From Flavobacterium lotistagni (GTDB lineage Bacteria; Bacteroidota; Bacteroidia; Flavobacteriales; Flavobacteriaceae): 64,000 nt of DNA. The stretch covers positions 62,001-126,000 of the forward strand of contig NZ_JAAJBU010000004.1 of assembly GCF_011392125.1 (NCBI RefSeq), read 5' to 3'. Below, one piece after another: positions 40,083 to 48,078 of the stretch; within the stretch, counting starts at the first letter, position 1; each line of letters begins with the position of its first letter. Both the position numbers and the translations under genes were made by a program. The notes beneath the pieces were generated by a model. The model ran no database searches, was not told the origin of the DNA, and saw only the letters and a list, made by a program, of their open reading frames with translations.

Positions 40083-41990
40083 ATGAGTTATTATAAGATT
40101 GACAACCTCGAAAAATATTTTAAGCATTATAACAAATCCATTCGCGAACCTAGGAAGTTTTGGGGAAAAGTAGCTGAAGAAAACTTCACTTGGTACCAAC
40201 ACTGGGACAAAGTCATGGAGTTCAACATGGCCGAAGCCGAAATCAAATGGTTTACCAATGCCAAGGTGAACATCGTTAAGAATTGCATCGACCGTCATTT
40301 GGCCAAACGCGGGAACAAAACAGCCATTATCTTCGAGCCCAACGATCCGAATGAAGCTGCGCAACATATTACTTATAACGAATTGCACCAACGGGTTTCA
40401 AAAATGGCCAATGTGCTGCGCGAACAAGGCATTGCAAAAGGAGATCGGGTTTGTATTTACTTGCCTATGATTCCGGAATTGGCTGTAGCAGTTTTAGCTT
40501 GTGCGAGGATTGGTGCGATCCATTCGGTGGTTTTTGCCGGTTTTTCTGCTTCGGCGGTTGCTTCTAGAATTGATGATAGCCAGTGTAAAATGGTGATTAC
40601 TTCTGATGGCGGTTATCGCGGAAACAAATCGATCGATCTCAAAGGCATTGTGGATGAAGCTTTGGAAAAATGTCCTTGTGTTGAGAAGGTACTTGTGGTC
40701 AAAAGAACCAACACCAACGTGAACATGAAAGAAGGACGCGACCAATGGTTGCAACCTTTGCTCGATGCCGCCTCAGACAATAACGTAGCGGAAATCATGG
40801 ATTCAGAAGATCCGCTATTTATTTTGTACACTTCTGGCTCAACGGGAAAACCTAAGGGCATGGTGCATACTACCGCAGGTTACATGGTCTACACGGCTTA
40901 TACATTTAAGAATGTTTTCAATTATGAAGAGAACGATATTTTTTGGTGCACGGCAGACATTGGCTGGATTACTGGTCATTCTTATATTCTATACGGACCA
41001 TTGCTCAATGGCGCTACGACAGTAATTTTTGAAGGCGTTCCTTCATATCCTGATTTCAGTCGGTTCTGGGAAGTTATTGAAAAGCACAACGTAACCCAGT
41101 TTTACACCGCGCCAACAGCCATTAGAGCATTGGCCAAAGAAAGTTTGGATTATGTACAGAGATTTCCGTTAAGTTCTTTAAAAGTGATAGGTTCAGTAGG
41201 CGAGCCGATTAACGAAGAAGCTTGGCATTGGTACAACGACCACGTAGGAGGGAAGCGCTGCCCGCTGGTAGACACTTGGTGGCAAACCGAAACCGGAGGC
41301 ATTTTGATTTCTCCGATTGCTTTCGTCACGCCGACCAAACCAACTTATGCCTCTTTGCCGTTACCCGGAATCCAGCCGGTGCTCATGGACGAAAAGCGCA
41401 ATGAAATTGAAGGCAATCAAGTGACCGGAAGTTTGTGCATCAAATTTCCTTGGCCATCCATTGCCCGAACGATTTGGGGCGACCATCAACGTTATAAAGA
41501 CACTTATTTCTCGACTTTTCCAGGAAAATATTTTACTGGCGACGGTGCTTTACGAGATGAAGTCGGTTATTACAGAATTACCGGAAGGGTAGACGATGTC
41601 GTCATTGTATCAGGTCACAACCTCGGTACTGCGCCAATTGAAGACGCGATTAACGAACATCCGGCGGTGGCTGAAAGTGCTATTGTTGGTTTCCCACACG
41701 ACATCAAAGGCAATGCACTCTATGGTTATATTATCTTGAAAGAAATTGGTGAAGGCCGCGACCGTAACAACTTATCGATTGAAATCAACCAATTGATTTC
41801 TGATCAAATCGGCCCGATTGCCAAACTCGATAAAATTCAGTTTGTTTCCGGTTTGCCTAAAACGCGCTCCGGCAAAATTATGCGGCGTATTTTACGGAAA
41901 ATTGCCGAGGGTGATTTCTCAAATTTTGGAGATATCACGACACTGCTGAATCCTGAAATCGTAGACGAAATCAAAGCAGGAAAATTATAA
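40083..41990 (+). CDS. acs: Acetyl-CoA synthetase
   Basis: The 635-residue AMP-forming ligase converts acetate, ATP and CoA to acetyl-CoA. It has the ACAS_N segment (YFKHYNKSIREPRKFWGKVA), A3 (LFILYTSGSTGKPKGMVHTT), DTWWQTETGGILISP (A5), YFTGDGALRDEVGYYRITGR (A7) and LPKTRSGKIMRRILR (A10, Lys that is often acetylated). Length and motifs match true Acs. A strong terminator follows. It is close to the transporter-kinase and a propionyl-CoA synthetase-like gene, which fits a carboxylate-utilisation region. Confidence 0.94.
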   Translation: MSYYKIDNLEKYFKHYNKSIREPRKFWGKVAEENFTWYQHWDKVMEFNMAEAEIKWFTNAKVNIVKNCIDRHLAKRGNKTAIIFEPNDPNEAAQHITYNELHQRVSKMANVLREQGIAKGDRVCIYLPMIPELAVAVLACARIGAIHSVVFAGFSASAVASRIDDSQCKMVITSDGGYRGNKSIDLKGIVDEALEKCPCVEKVLVVKRTNTNVNMKEGRDQWLQPLLDAASDNNVAEIMDSEDPLFILYTSGSTGKPKGMVHTTAGYMVYTAYTFKNVFNYEENDIFWCTADIGWITGHSYILYGPLLNGATTVIFEGVPSYPDFSRFWEVIEKHNVTQFYTAPTAIRALAKESLDYVQRFPLSSLKVIGSVGEPINEEAWHWYNDHVGGKRCPLVDTWWQTETGGILISPIAFVTPTKPTYASLPLPGIQPVLMDEKRNEIEGNQVTGSLCIKFPWPSIARTIWGDHQRYKDTYFSTFPGKYFTGDGALRDEVGYYRITGRVDDVVIVSGHNLGTAPIEDAINEHPAVAESAIVGFPHDIKGNALYGYIILKEIGEGRDRNNLSIEINQLISDQIGPIAKLDKIQFVSGLPKTRSGKIMRRILRKIAEGDFSNFGDITTLLNPEIVDEIKAGKL

Positions 41991-41994
41991 AAGC

Positions 41995-42027
41995 AAAAAC
42001 CGTTTCACTAAAGAAGCGGTTTTTTTA
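41995..42027 (+). terminator. Rho-independent terminator after acs
   Basis: AAAACCGTTTC and GAAGCGGTTTT pair over 11 bases (one wobble) with a 6-base loop, followed by more T residues. It isolates acs from the biosynthetic cluster downstream. Confidence 0.9.
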
Positions 42028-42107
42028 TTGCGACGCAGCCGTGAATTATATAAATTTTTCGCGTCACGATCAACTTTTCTAGCGCCATATTGACTAGCTT
42101 TACCACA

Positions 42108-43241
42108 ATGGAAAAAGCACCGGAAATAGTAATATTAGGCGCAGGCTTGGCTGGTTTGACCGCGGCAATTCATTTGTCTAAGCTCGGTCACAAGGTTACT
42201 ATAATTGAAAAAAGTACTTTTCCGAAACACAAAGTTTGTGGCGAGTATATTTCCAACGAAATCGTTCCTTATTTGCAATGGCTCGGTATTGATTTAGAAA
42301 GTTTGCAGCCGGCGCGCATTTCTTCTTTGCATTTTTCGACAACAACCGGCAAGTCTATTCGCTCCGAGTTACCGATGGGTGGTTTGGGTTTGAGCCGTTT
42401 TGCACTCGATTTTTACATGTATGAAAAAGCGTTGTCGCAAGGTTGCAAATTCGTCCATCAAACAGTAACTGATGTTGGTTTCGAACGTGAGCAGTTTACC
42501 ATCGATTTACTAAACGGTGAAAGTCTCACAGCAGATATAGCAATCGGCGCCTACGGAAAACGCTCCACCCTCGATCAAAAACTCCATCGAAATTTCATTT
42601 CTAAGAAATCGCCGTGGCTGGCTGTAAAAGCGCATTACCGTGGTGAATTTACGCCAAACGTAGTTGGTTTACACAATTTTAAAGGTGGCTATTGTGGCGT
42701 GTCGAAAGTGGAGAACAACCTAATAAATATCTGCTATCTGGCCGATTATGAAACTTTCAAAACCTATCGAAACATCGAGCAATACCAATCTGAAGTGCTG
42801 TCGGAAAACCCATTGTTAAGAAGCATTTTCCAAAGCCTTGAACCTGTTTTTGAAAAGCCGCTAACCATCAGTCAAATCCATTTCGATAAAAAGAATGTGG
42901 TGGAAAACCATCTGCTCATGATTGGCGACAGTGCCGGAGTAATACATCCTTTATGTGGCAACGGTATGGCGATGGCGATTCATAGCGCTAAAATGCTAAG
43001 TGAGTTGATTGACGATTATTGCCATATGAAAATCAAAACCCGCAAAGCACTAGAAATTGAATATGCTGTGCTTTGGAACAAAACTTTTAAAACCAGATTG
43101 CGTGCCGGAAGAATGCTCAGCAGTATTTTACAACGACCGCAACTATCAAATTTTTTAATCCGTATTTTTATTCAATATCCACCGTTGTTTTCACAGGTCA
43201 TCAATCGAACGCACGGAAAAAAAATAGCTATTCATGATTAG
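42108..43241 (+). CDS. FAD-dependent oxidoreductase of the biosynthetic cluster
   Basis: From the ATG at 42108 the protein is 377 residues. It has a dinucleotide-binding motif at the N-terminus (IVILGAGLAGLTAAIHLSKL, then IIEKSTFPKHKVCGEY) and a second FAD motif (IGDSAGVIHPLCGNGMAMAI near residue 270). The CGEY and GxCGxG-like features match geranylgeranyl-reductase-type and halogenase-like flavoproteins. It could oxidise or reduce the polyketide product. It overlaps the methyltransferase gene by 8 bases and is the first gene of the cluster. Confidence 0.87.
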   Translation: MEKAPEIVILGAGLAGLTAAIHLSKLGHKVTIIEKSTFPKHKVCGEYISNEIVPYLQWLGIDLESLQPARISSLHFSTTTGKSIRSELPMGGLGLSRFALDFYMYEKALSQGCKFVHQTVTDVGFEREQFTIDLLNGESLTADIAIGAYGKRSTLDQKLHRNFISKKSPWLAVKAHYRGEFTPNVVGLHNFKGGYCGVSKVENNLINICYLADYETFKTYRNIEQYQSEVLSENPLLRSIFQSLEPVFEKPLTISQIHFDKKNVVENHLLMIGDSAGVIHPLCGNGMAMAIHSAKMLSELIDDYCHMKIKTRKALEIEYAVLWNKTFKTRLRAGRMLSSILQRPQLSNFLIRIFIQYPPLFSQVINRTHGKKIAIHD

Positions 43242-43944
43242 TACCAAGCATAGAACAGAGAAGCCCGAAATCATGGATGATTTTAACCTGCAAGGCCATT
43301 TGCTGACCGATGCTTTGGATAAAATAGCAGCAATTAATAAATGGCTTGGTGGTAATCAACTTACGATTAAAAGTGTCAAAAAATTGCTCAAAGATTGGTC
43401 AAAGGAAAAACCGGTTCATATTGTTGATTTGGGTTGCGGTAATGGCGATATGCTTCGAAGTTTGGCTAATTACGGTTGTAAAAATGATTTTAATTTCAAG
43501 CTTACAGGTATCGATGCCAATGCATTTACGACCAATTATGCTAAACAATCTTCGTTGACTTATCCGAACATTGAATATGTTGCTGCGGATATTCTTGAGT
43601 TCGATTTTAAGCAACAACCTATAGATATTGTGCTCTGTACACTTACTTTGCATCATTTCAAGAACGAACAAATTATGGCGCTCTTGAACCGTTTGAATCA
43701 AACTGCAAGCAAAGGTATAGTGGTGAATGATTTGCATCGAAGCAAAATCGCTTATTATTTGTTTCAATTGCTTTGCCTGATTTTTCGCTTGAACCGAATG
43801 TCTAAAGAAGATGGGCTAACTTCGATTTTACGTGGCTTTACCAAAGACGAATTGGTATCATTTTCCAAGAATTTAAAATTTGCCCGATATAGTATTGTCT
43901 GGAAATGGGCTTTTCGTTACCAATGGATTATCTATAAATCATGA
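43234..43944 (+). CDS. Class I SAM-dependent methyltransferase
   Basis: The 236-residue enzyme has a SAM-binding motif I (VHIVDLGCGNGDMLRSLANY near residue 66), an acidic loop after strand 2 (LTGIDANAF) and motif IV-like DIVLCTLTLHHF. It is likely to methylate an oxygen or carbon of the cluster product. The start overlaps the flavoprotein gene, and its stop overlaps the polyketide synthase start by 4 bases (ATGA), so translation is coupled throughout. Confidence 0.88.
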   Translation: MISTKHRTEKPEIMDDFNLQGHLLTDALDKIAAINKWLGGNQLTIKSVKKLLKDWSKEKPVHIVDLGCGNGDMLRSLANYGCKNDFNFKLTGIDANAFTTNYAKQSSLTYPNIEYVAADILEFDFKQQPIDIVLCTLTLHHFKNEQIMALLNRLNQTASKGIVVNDLHRSKIAYYLFQLLCLIFRLNRMSKEDGLTSILRGFTKDELVSFSKNLKFARYSIVWKWAFRYQWIIYKS

Positions 43945-44993
43945 GTGTTAAAATTACTACCGTTGCCAAAGTTTTGCCCCAGTATTCGCGTTCAACTGAC
44001 GAAATTATTCCGTTGGTAAAACAATGGTTAACGGGTCAGGATGAGCGTTTCATTCGAAAAGTAATCAAGATTTTCGAAGGTGCTGCCGTTGATAAAAGGT
44101 ATTCGATTATGGATCCAATGGAAGTTTTTAGTGCCACATCGTTTGAACAAAAGAACGAAATTTATGTTCGTGAAATGATTGATTTAGGCGAGAAAGTGCT
44201 TCGTTCGGCCTTGCAAAAAGCGAATTGGCTACCGCAAGATGTAGATTATATCATTACAGTAAGTTGCACCGGAATTATGATTCCGTCCGTTGATGCTTAC
44301 CTGATTAATAAAGTTGGGTTAAAACATGATATTGTGCGGCTTCCGGTAACCGAAATGGGTTGTGCCGCTGGTGTTTCCGGAATCATTTACGCGAAGAATT
44401 TCCTAAAAGCGAATCCTGGAAAAAGAGCTGCTGTAGTGGCGCTTGAATCTCCAACGGCTACTTTTCAGCTCGACGATTTCTCGATGGCCAATATCGTGAG
44501 TGCTGCTATTTTTGGTGATGGTGCCGCATGTGTTTTGCTTTCGTCGAACGCTGAGGATTCTGGGCCAGAGATTATTGATGAAGCGATGTATCATTTCTAT
44601 GATCAAGCGCATATGATGGGTTTTAAACTCACAAATTCAGGTTTGCAAATGGTGCTAGATGTCGAAGTTCCTGAAACCATTGCGAAGCATTTTCCGGATA
44701 TTATTCGTCCATTTCTAGCCAAAAACAATTTGAGTTTGGAAGCCATCAACCATTTAATATTTCATCCTGGCGGTAAAAAAATAATGCAAACTGTAGCAAC
44801 TTTGATAGAAAGTTCGGGTCAGCATCTTGAAGCTACCAAAGAAGTACTGCGTTTATATGGCAATATGTCTAGTGTTACTGTACTATATGTTTTAGAGCGA
44901 ATATTGGAGAGAAAACCCAAATCTGGCGAAAAAGGTTTGATGTTGAGTTTTGGGCCCGGATTCTCTGCTCAAAGAGTGCTACTAGAGTTTTGA
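43941..44993 (+). CDS. Type III polyketide synthase (chalcone synthase-like)
   Basis: The 350-residue homodimeric synthase extends an acyl starter with malonyl-CoA and cyclises it. The catalytic triad is intact: Cys141 in VTEMGCAAGVSG, His275 in HLIFHPGGKK and Asn308 in LYGNMSSVTV. The C-terminal GLMLSFGPGFSAQ is the family's conserved GFGPG-like loop. The product is likely an alkylpyrone, alkylresorcinol or related aromatic. It is followed by fatty-acid-synthase-like genes that may supply an unusual acyl starter on a dedicated carrier protein. Confidence 0.92.
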   Translation: MSVKITTVAKVLPQYSRSTDEIIPLVKQWLTGQDERFIRKVIKIFEGAAVDKRYSIMDPMEVFSATSFEQKNEIYVREMIDLGEKVLRSALQKANWLPQDVDYIITVSCTGIMIPSVDAYLINKVGLKHDIVRLPVTEMGCAAGVSGIIYAKNFLKANPGKRAAVVALESPTATFQLDDFSMANIVSAAIFGDGAACVLLSSNAEDSGPEIIDEAMYHFYDQAHMMGFKLTNSGLQMVLDVEVPETIAKHFPDIIRPFLAKNNLSLEAINHLIFHPGGKKIMQTVATLIESSGQHLEATKEVLRLYGNMSSVTVLYVLERILERKPKSGEKGLMLSFGPGFSAQRVLLEF

Positions 44994-45035
44994 GAACAAT
45001 GGAATTTGAGTCAATTTGTGTGTAAATTAGCGTAG

Positions 45036-45470
45036 ATGAATAGTAATGAAATTATAGCCAAGTTGCCCTATAGCAAGCCTTTTCTATTTGTGGATGAAAT
45101 TCTGAAAATCAATGAAAATGGAGTCGAGGGCTGTTTTACTTATGATGAAAATCTCGATTTCTATCGAGGTCATTTTAAAAGCCAACCCATTACACCGGGC
45201 GTCATATTGACTGAAACTATGGCACAAATTGGAGTAGTATGTTTGGGTGTCTTTTTAATGAATAATCAGTTGGTATCAAATGGTTTAATTGCCTTAACAT
45301 CAACTGAAATAGAGTTTTTAAAGCCTGTTTTTCCTGACGAAAAAGTTACTGTTACTTCTGAGAAAATCTATTTCAGATTTGGCAAACTCAAATGTAAAGT
45401 CAGTATGAAGAACAGTCAAAATGAATTGGTTTGTCAAGGCATTATCGCCGGAATGATTGTGAATTTTTAA
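45036..45470 (+). CDS. FabZ-like 3-hydroxyacyl-ACP dehydratase
   Basis: The 144-residue hot-dog protein begins IIAKLPYSKPFLFVDEILKI, followed by FYRGHFKSQPITPGVILTETMAQIG. The GHF-P-x3-PGV-x3-E pattern is that of FabZ, with the catalytic His in RGHF and Glu in LTETMAQ. It should dehydrate 3-hydroxyacyl chains on the cluster's carrier protein. It lies between the polyketide synthase and ketosynthase genes, with a 1-base gap to the latter. Confidence 0.9.
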   Translation: MNSNEIIAKLPYSKPFLFVDEILKINENGVEGCFTYDENLDFYRGHFKSQPITPGVILTETMAQIGVVCLGVFLMNNQLVSNGLIALTSTEIEFLKPVFPDEKVTVTSEKIYFRFGKLKCKVSMKNSQNELVCQGIIAGMIVNF

Positions 45471-45471
45471 C

Positions 45472-46746
45472 ATGAAAAGAAGAGTTGTTATTACCGGATT
45501 AGGCGTTGTGGCACCCAATGGAGTAGGGGTTACTGCGTTTCTTGAAGCCATACAAAATGGTATATCGTGTATTAAATTTAATCCTGAGTTAGATCGGTTG
45601 CAATTCTCGTGTCAAATCTCGGGAACACCTGAAATTTCAGACGCTCTAAAAGAAAAATACTTTACTACTTTGGAATTGCGAAATTTCAACTCCACCGGGA
45701 TTTTATATGGCGTTGTTGCAGGAATGCAAGCATGGGCTGATGCCGGTTTGCCTATTGTAAGCCAAGATGTACCGGATTGGGATTCTGGAACTATTTTCGG
45801 CACCGGTACTTCAGGTATCGATAAATTTCGCGAAAGCATTTACAAGATTGATGACTTTCAAACTCGGAAACTAGGTAGTACTGCTGTTGCCCAAACTATG
45901 AATAGTGGCGTAAGTGCTTATCTGGCCGGCAAATTGGGCTTAGGAAATCAAGTTACGACCAACTCCTCAGCTTGTACTACAGGAACTGAAAGTATTCTGA
46001 TGGCTTACGACCGAATTGTTTCCGGACAAGCCCAACGCATTTTAGCCGGTAGTACTAGCGATTCTGGGCCTTATATTTGGGGCGGTTTTGATGCCATGAA
46101 AGTCTGTACCTTCAAACATAATCACGAACCTGAAAAAGGCTCACGTCCGATGAGTGCTAGTGCTTCTGGATTTGTACCGAGCAGTGGAGCCGGAGCTTTA
46201 ATTCTTGAAGATTTAGAAACTGCTATGGCTAGAGGTGCTAAAATATATGCAGAAGTTTTAGGTGGAAATATCAATTCTGGCGGGCAAAGAGGTGAGGGAA
46301 CAATGACAGCACCAAATTCTGTTGCCGTGCAAAGATGTATCATAAAAGCGATCGAAAGTGCAGGCATCTCTGCTCAACAAATTGAGGCCATTAATGGGCA
46401 TTTGACTGCCACGAGCAAAGACAGCCTTGAAATCTTGAATTGGGTTGCAGCTTTGAATAGAAAAGGAAAAGATTTCCCTTATATTAATTCGTTGAAGTCG
46501 ATGGTTGGGCATTGTTTGTCTGGCGCAGGTAGCATAGAAAGTGTGGCCACTGTGCTTGAGTTATGTCACGGATTTATTTTTCCAAATTTGAATTGTGAGG
46601 ATTTGCATCCCGAAATTGCCGAAATCGTAGCAAATGAGCGAATTCCTCAACGCATGGTGGAAAAGCAAATAAATATTATAGCTAAAGCAAGTTTTGGTTT
46701 TGGTGATGTTAATGCTTGTGTTATCTTTAAAAAATATACCCAATAG
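45472..46746 (+). CDS. FabF-like beta-ketoacyl-ACP synthase
   Basis: The 424-residue ketosynthase begins RRVVITGLGVVAPNGVGV, typical of FabF. The Cys-His-His triad is present as Cys168 (NSSACTTGTE), His310 (NGHLTATSKD) and His347 (SMVGHCLSGAG). The second motif is GHLTAT rather than the usual HGTGT, so this is a divergent branch and not housekeeping FabF. It probably elongates an acyl chain on the neighbouring carrier protein. It is followed immediately by the carrier protein gene. Confidence 0.9.
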   Translation: MKRRVVITGLGVVAPNGVGVTAFLEAIQNGISCIKFNPELDRLQFSCQISGTPEISDALKEKYFTTLELRNFNSTGILYGVVAGMQAWADAGLPIVSQDVPDWDSGTIFGTGTSGIDKFRESIYKIDDFQTRKLGSTAVAQTMNSGVSAYLAGKLGLGNQVTTNSSACTTGTESILMAYDRIVSGQAQRILAGSTSDSGPYIWGGFDAMKVCTFKHNHEPEKGSRPMSASASGFVPSSGAGALILEDLETAMARGAKIYAEVLGGNINSGGQRGEGTMTAPNSVAVQRCIIKAIESAGISAQQIEAINGHLTATSKDSLEILNWVAALNRKGKDFPYINSLKSMVGHCLSGAGSIESVATVLELCHGFIFPNLNCEDLHPEIAEIVANERIPQRMVEKQINIIAKASFGFGDVNACVIFKKYTQ

Positions 46747-46747
46747 T

Positions 46748-46999
46748 ATGGAAAATACTGAAATTGTAAACCAGCTCATAGCCATTGTCAAGCCATATGT
46801 AACTGAAGTTGAAGCCTTAAACGACCTCAATGAGAATACAGATTTCATCAACGATTTAAAAATCAATTCAGCGAATTTAGTCGATATAGTGCTCGATATT
46901 GAAGAAGTTTTCGGCATTGAAATCGACAACGAATCGATGCAGAAAATGCTAACTGTGAAAGCCACGGTTGAAATTATTCAAAACAAACTAAAGATATGA
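46748..46999 (+). CDS. Acyl carrier protein
   Basis: From the ATG at 46748 the protein is 83 residues, acidic and helical. The phosphopantetheine site is Ser41 in INDLKINSANLVDIVLDIEE. Asn precedes the Ser instead of the common Asp. The start is 1 base after the ketosynthase stop, and the stop overlaps the transferase start by 4 bases. It is therefore a dedicated carrier, activated by the transferase encoded next. Confidence 0.9.
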   Translation: MENTEIVNQLIAIVKPYVTEVEALNDLNENTDFINDLKINSANLVDIVLDIEEVFGIEIDNESMQKMLTVKATVEIIQNKLKI

Positions 47000-47505
47000 T
47001 TGGCAATGATATCATTGATTTGGAATTGGCTTCTAAACAAAGTAATTATCAACGAAAAGGTTTGATTGAAAAGTTATTTAATCTGCCTGAACAGCAGTTG
47101 ATTTTAGGTGCCGATCAACCCGAAATTTTTTTCTGGAATTTATGGAGTAGGAAAGAAGCGGCTTATAAAATTTACCATAGAGCCACTAAAATTAGAGCTT
47201 TCAATCCGAAACAATTTAGTTGTGAATTGCCTTTTTATATTAATGGTATTTTGCTAGGAAAGGTAGTTACCAACCATGATTTTTATTGGGTTAGAACTAC
47301 TATCAATTCATCTTATATATATAGCGAAGCGGTTTTGAATAGTGAAGATTTCCATAATATTAGTGAGGTTGACCTTGTCAATATTGAGAAAGATTTAAAC
47401 GGAATCCCATATCATAAAATCTCCAATAATCCAATATCGGTAACCCACCACGGAAATTTTGAAAGACGAATTCAATTAAATAGGCAAATTGAGCCGCGAC
47501 TTTAA
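46996..47505 (+). CDS. 4'-phosphopantetheinyl transferase
   Basis: The 169-residue enzyme attaches the phosphopantetheine arm to the carrier protein. It has MIGNDIIDLE (Mg-binding Asp pair) at the start and LWSRKEAAYKIYH near residue 50, the WxxKEAxxK signature of the Sfp/AcpS superfamily. The length fits the short single-domain type. It is the last gene of the cluster and overlaps the 3' end of the convergent DnaQ-like gene by 30 bases. Confidence 0.9.
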   Translation: MIGNDIIDLELASKQSNYQRKGLIEKLFNLPEQQLILGADQPEIFFWNLWSRKEAAYKIYHRATKIRAFNPKQFSCELPFYINGILLGKVVTNHDFYWVRTTINSSYIYSEAVLNSEDFHNISEVDLVNIEKDLNGIPYHKISNNPISVTHHGNFERRIQLNRQIEPRL

Positions 47506-48075
47506 TTTTAGGAACAATAGCGCAATGGTGTAAGCATCTTCAGATGAAGCATAGCGGTCGCTTCTAGTAATTTTAAATGCTTTGCAAAGGTCATCGATAG
47601 AAAATTGCTTGTCGGTGATATCACTCAGTTTCCTATACATAATCTCGACGTCGAGTGCCTCGTTCTTAATCCGACTGCACCCCATTTTATACAAAGCTTC
47701 ATTAATCATTTCAATATCAAAATGGATGCGATGCCCAACCAAAATCGCGTTTCCTATATATTCAATAAAAGCTTGTATGGCTTCAGGTTCACCTAGTTTA
47801 GGCAAGTTACTTTCAATGATAAACTCGTTCGAAAGGCCATTGTCGTGTAAATATCGGTACTGCAAAAGAACCACTTCAAAATGATCTTGCACTACGATAC
47901 TATTGTTTTCCACTGCAATTGCACCTATTGATAGAATTACGTCTTTGCTAGGATTCAAACCAGTTGTTTCGGTGCTGATGACCACAAATCTAGTAGCTTT
48001 TTTCTCAAACTTTGAAACATAATTTTTCCAAAATTCGGGATACTCTTTGTTGATATTTTTAATCCAATCGAACAT
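47476..48075 (-). CDS. DnaQ-like 3'-5' exonuclease family protein with altered active site
   Basis: The 199-residue protein has the RNase-T/DnaQ fold: RFVVISTETTGLNPSKD (motif I), ILVGHRIHFDIEMIN (motif II, Asp120) and SDRYASSEDAYTIALLF (motif III). Motif I should read DxE, but residue 34 is Ser. Motif III should have His five residues before Asp180, but residue 175 is Tyr. It keeps Glu36, Asp120 and Asp180, so nuclease activity may be weak or lost. The gene follows the DUF294/CBS gene by 3 bases, a pairing also known in proteobacteria near acs and acetate permease genes. Confidence 0.85.
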   Translation of the reverse strand: MFDWIKNINKEYPEFWKNYVSKFEKKATRFVVISTETTGLNPSKDVILSIGAIAVENNSIVVQDHFEVVLLQYRYLHDNGLSNEFIIESNLPKLGEPEAIQAFIEYIGNAILVGHRIHFDIEMINEALYKMGCSRIKNEALDVEIMYRKLSDITDKQFSIDDLCKAFKITRSDRYASSEDAYTIALLFLKLKSRLNLPI

Positions 48076-48078
48076 AAC

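Noticed and set aside
42108..47505. Flexirubin/aryl-polyene pigment cluster
   Set aside because: It has a few similar parts (ketosynthase, dehydratase, carrier protein), but the core is a type III synthase. The ketoreductase, aromatic ammonia-lyase, acyltransferases and exporter genes expected for flexirubin are missing.
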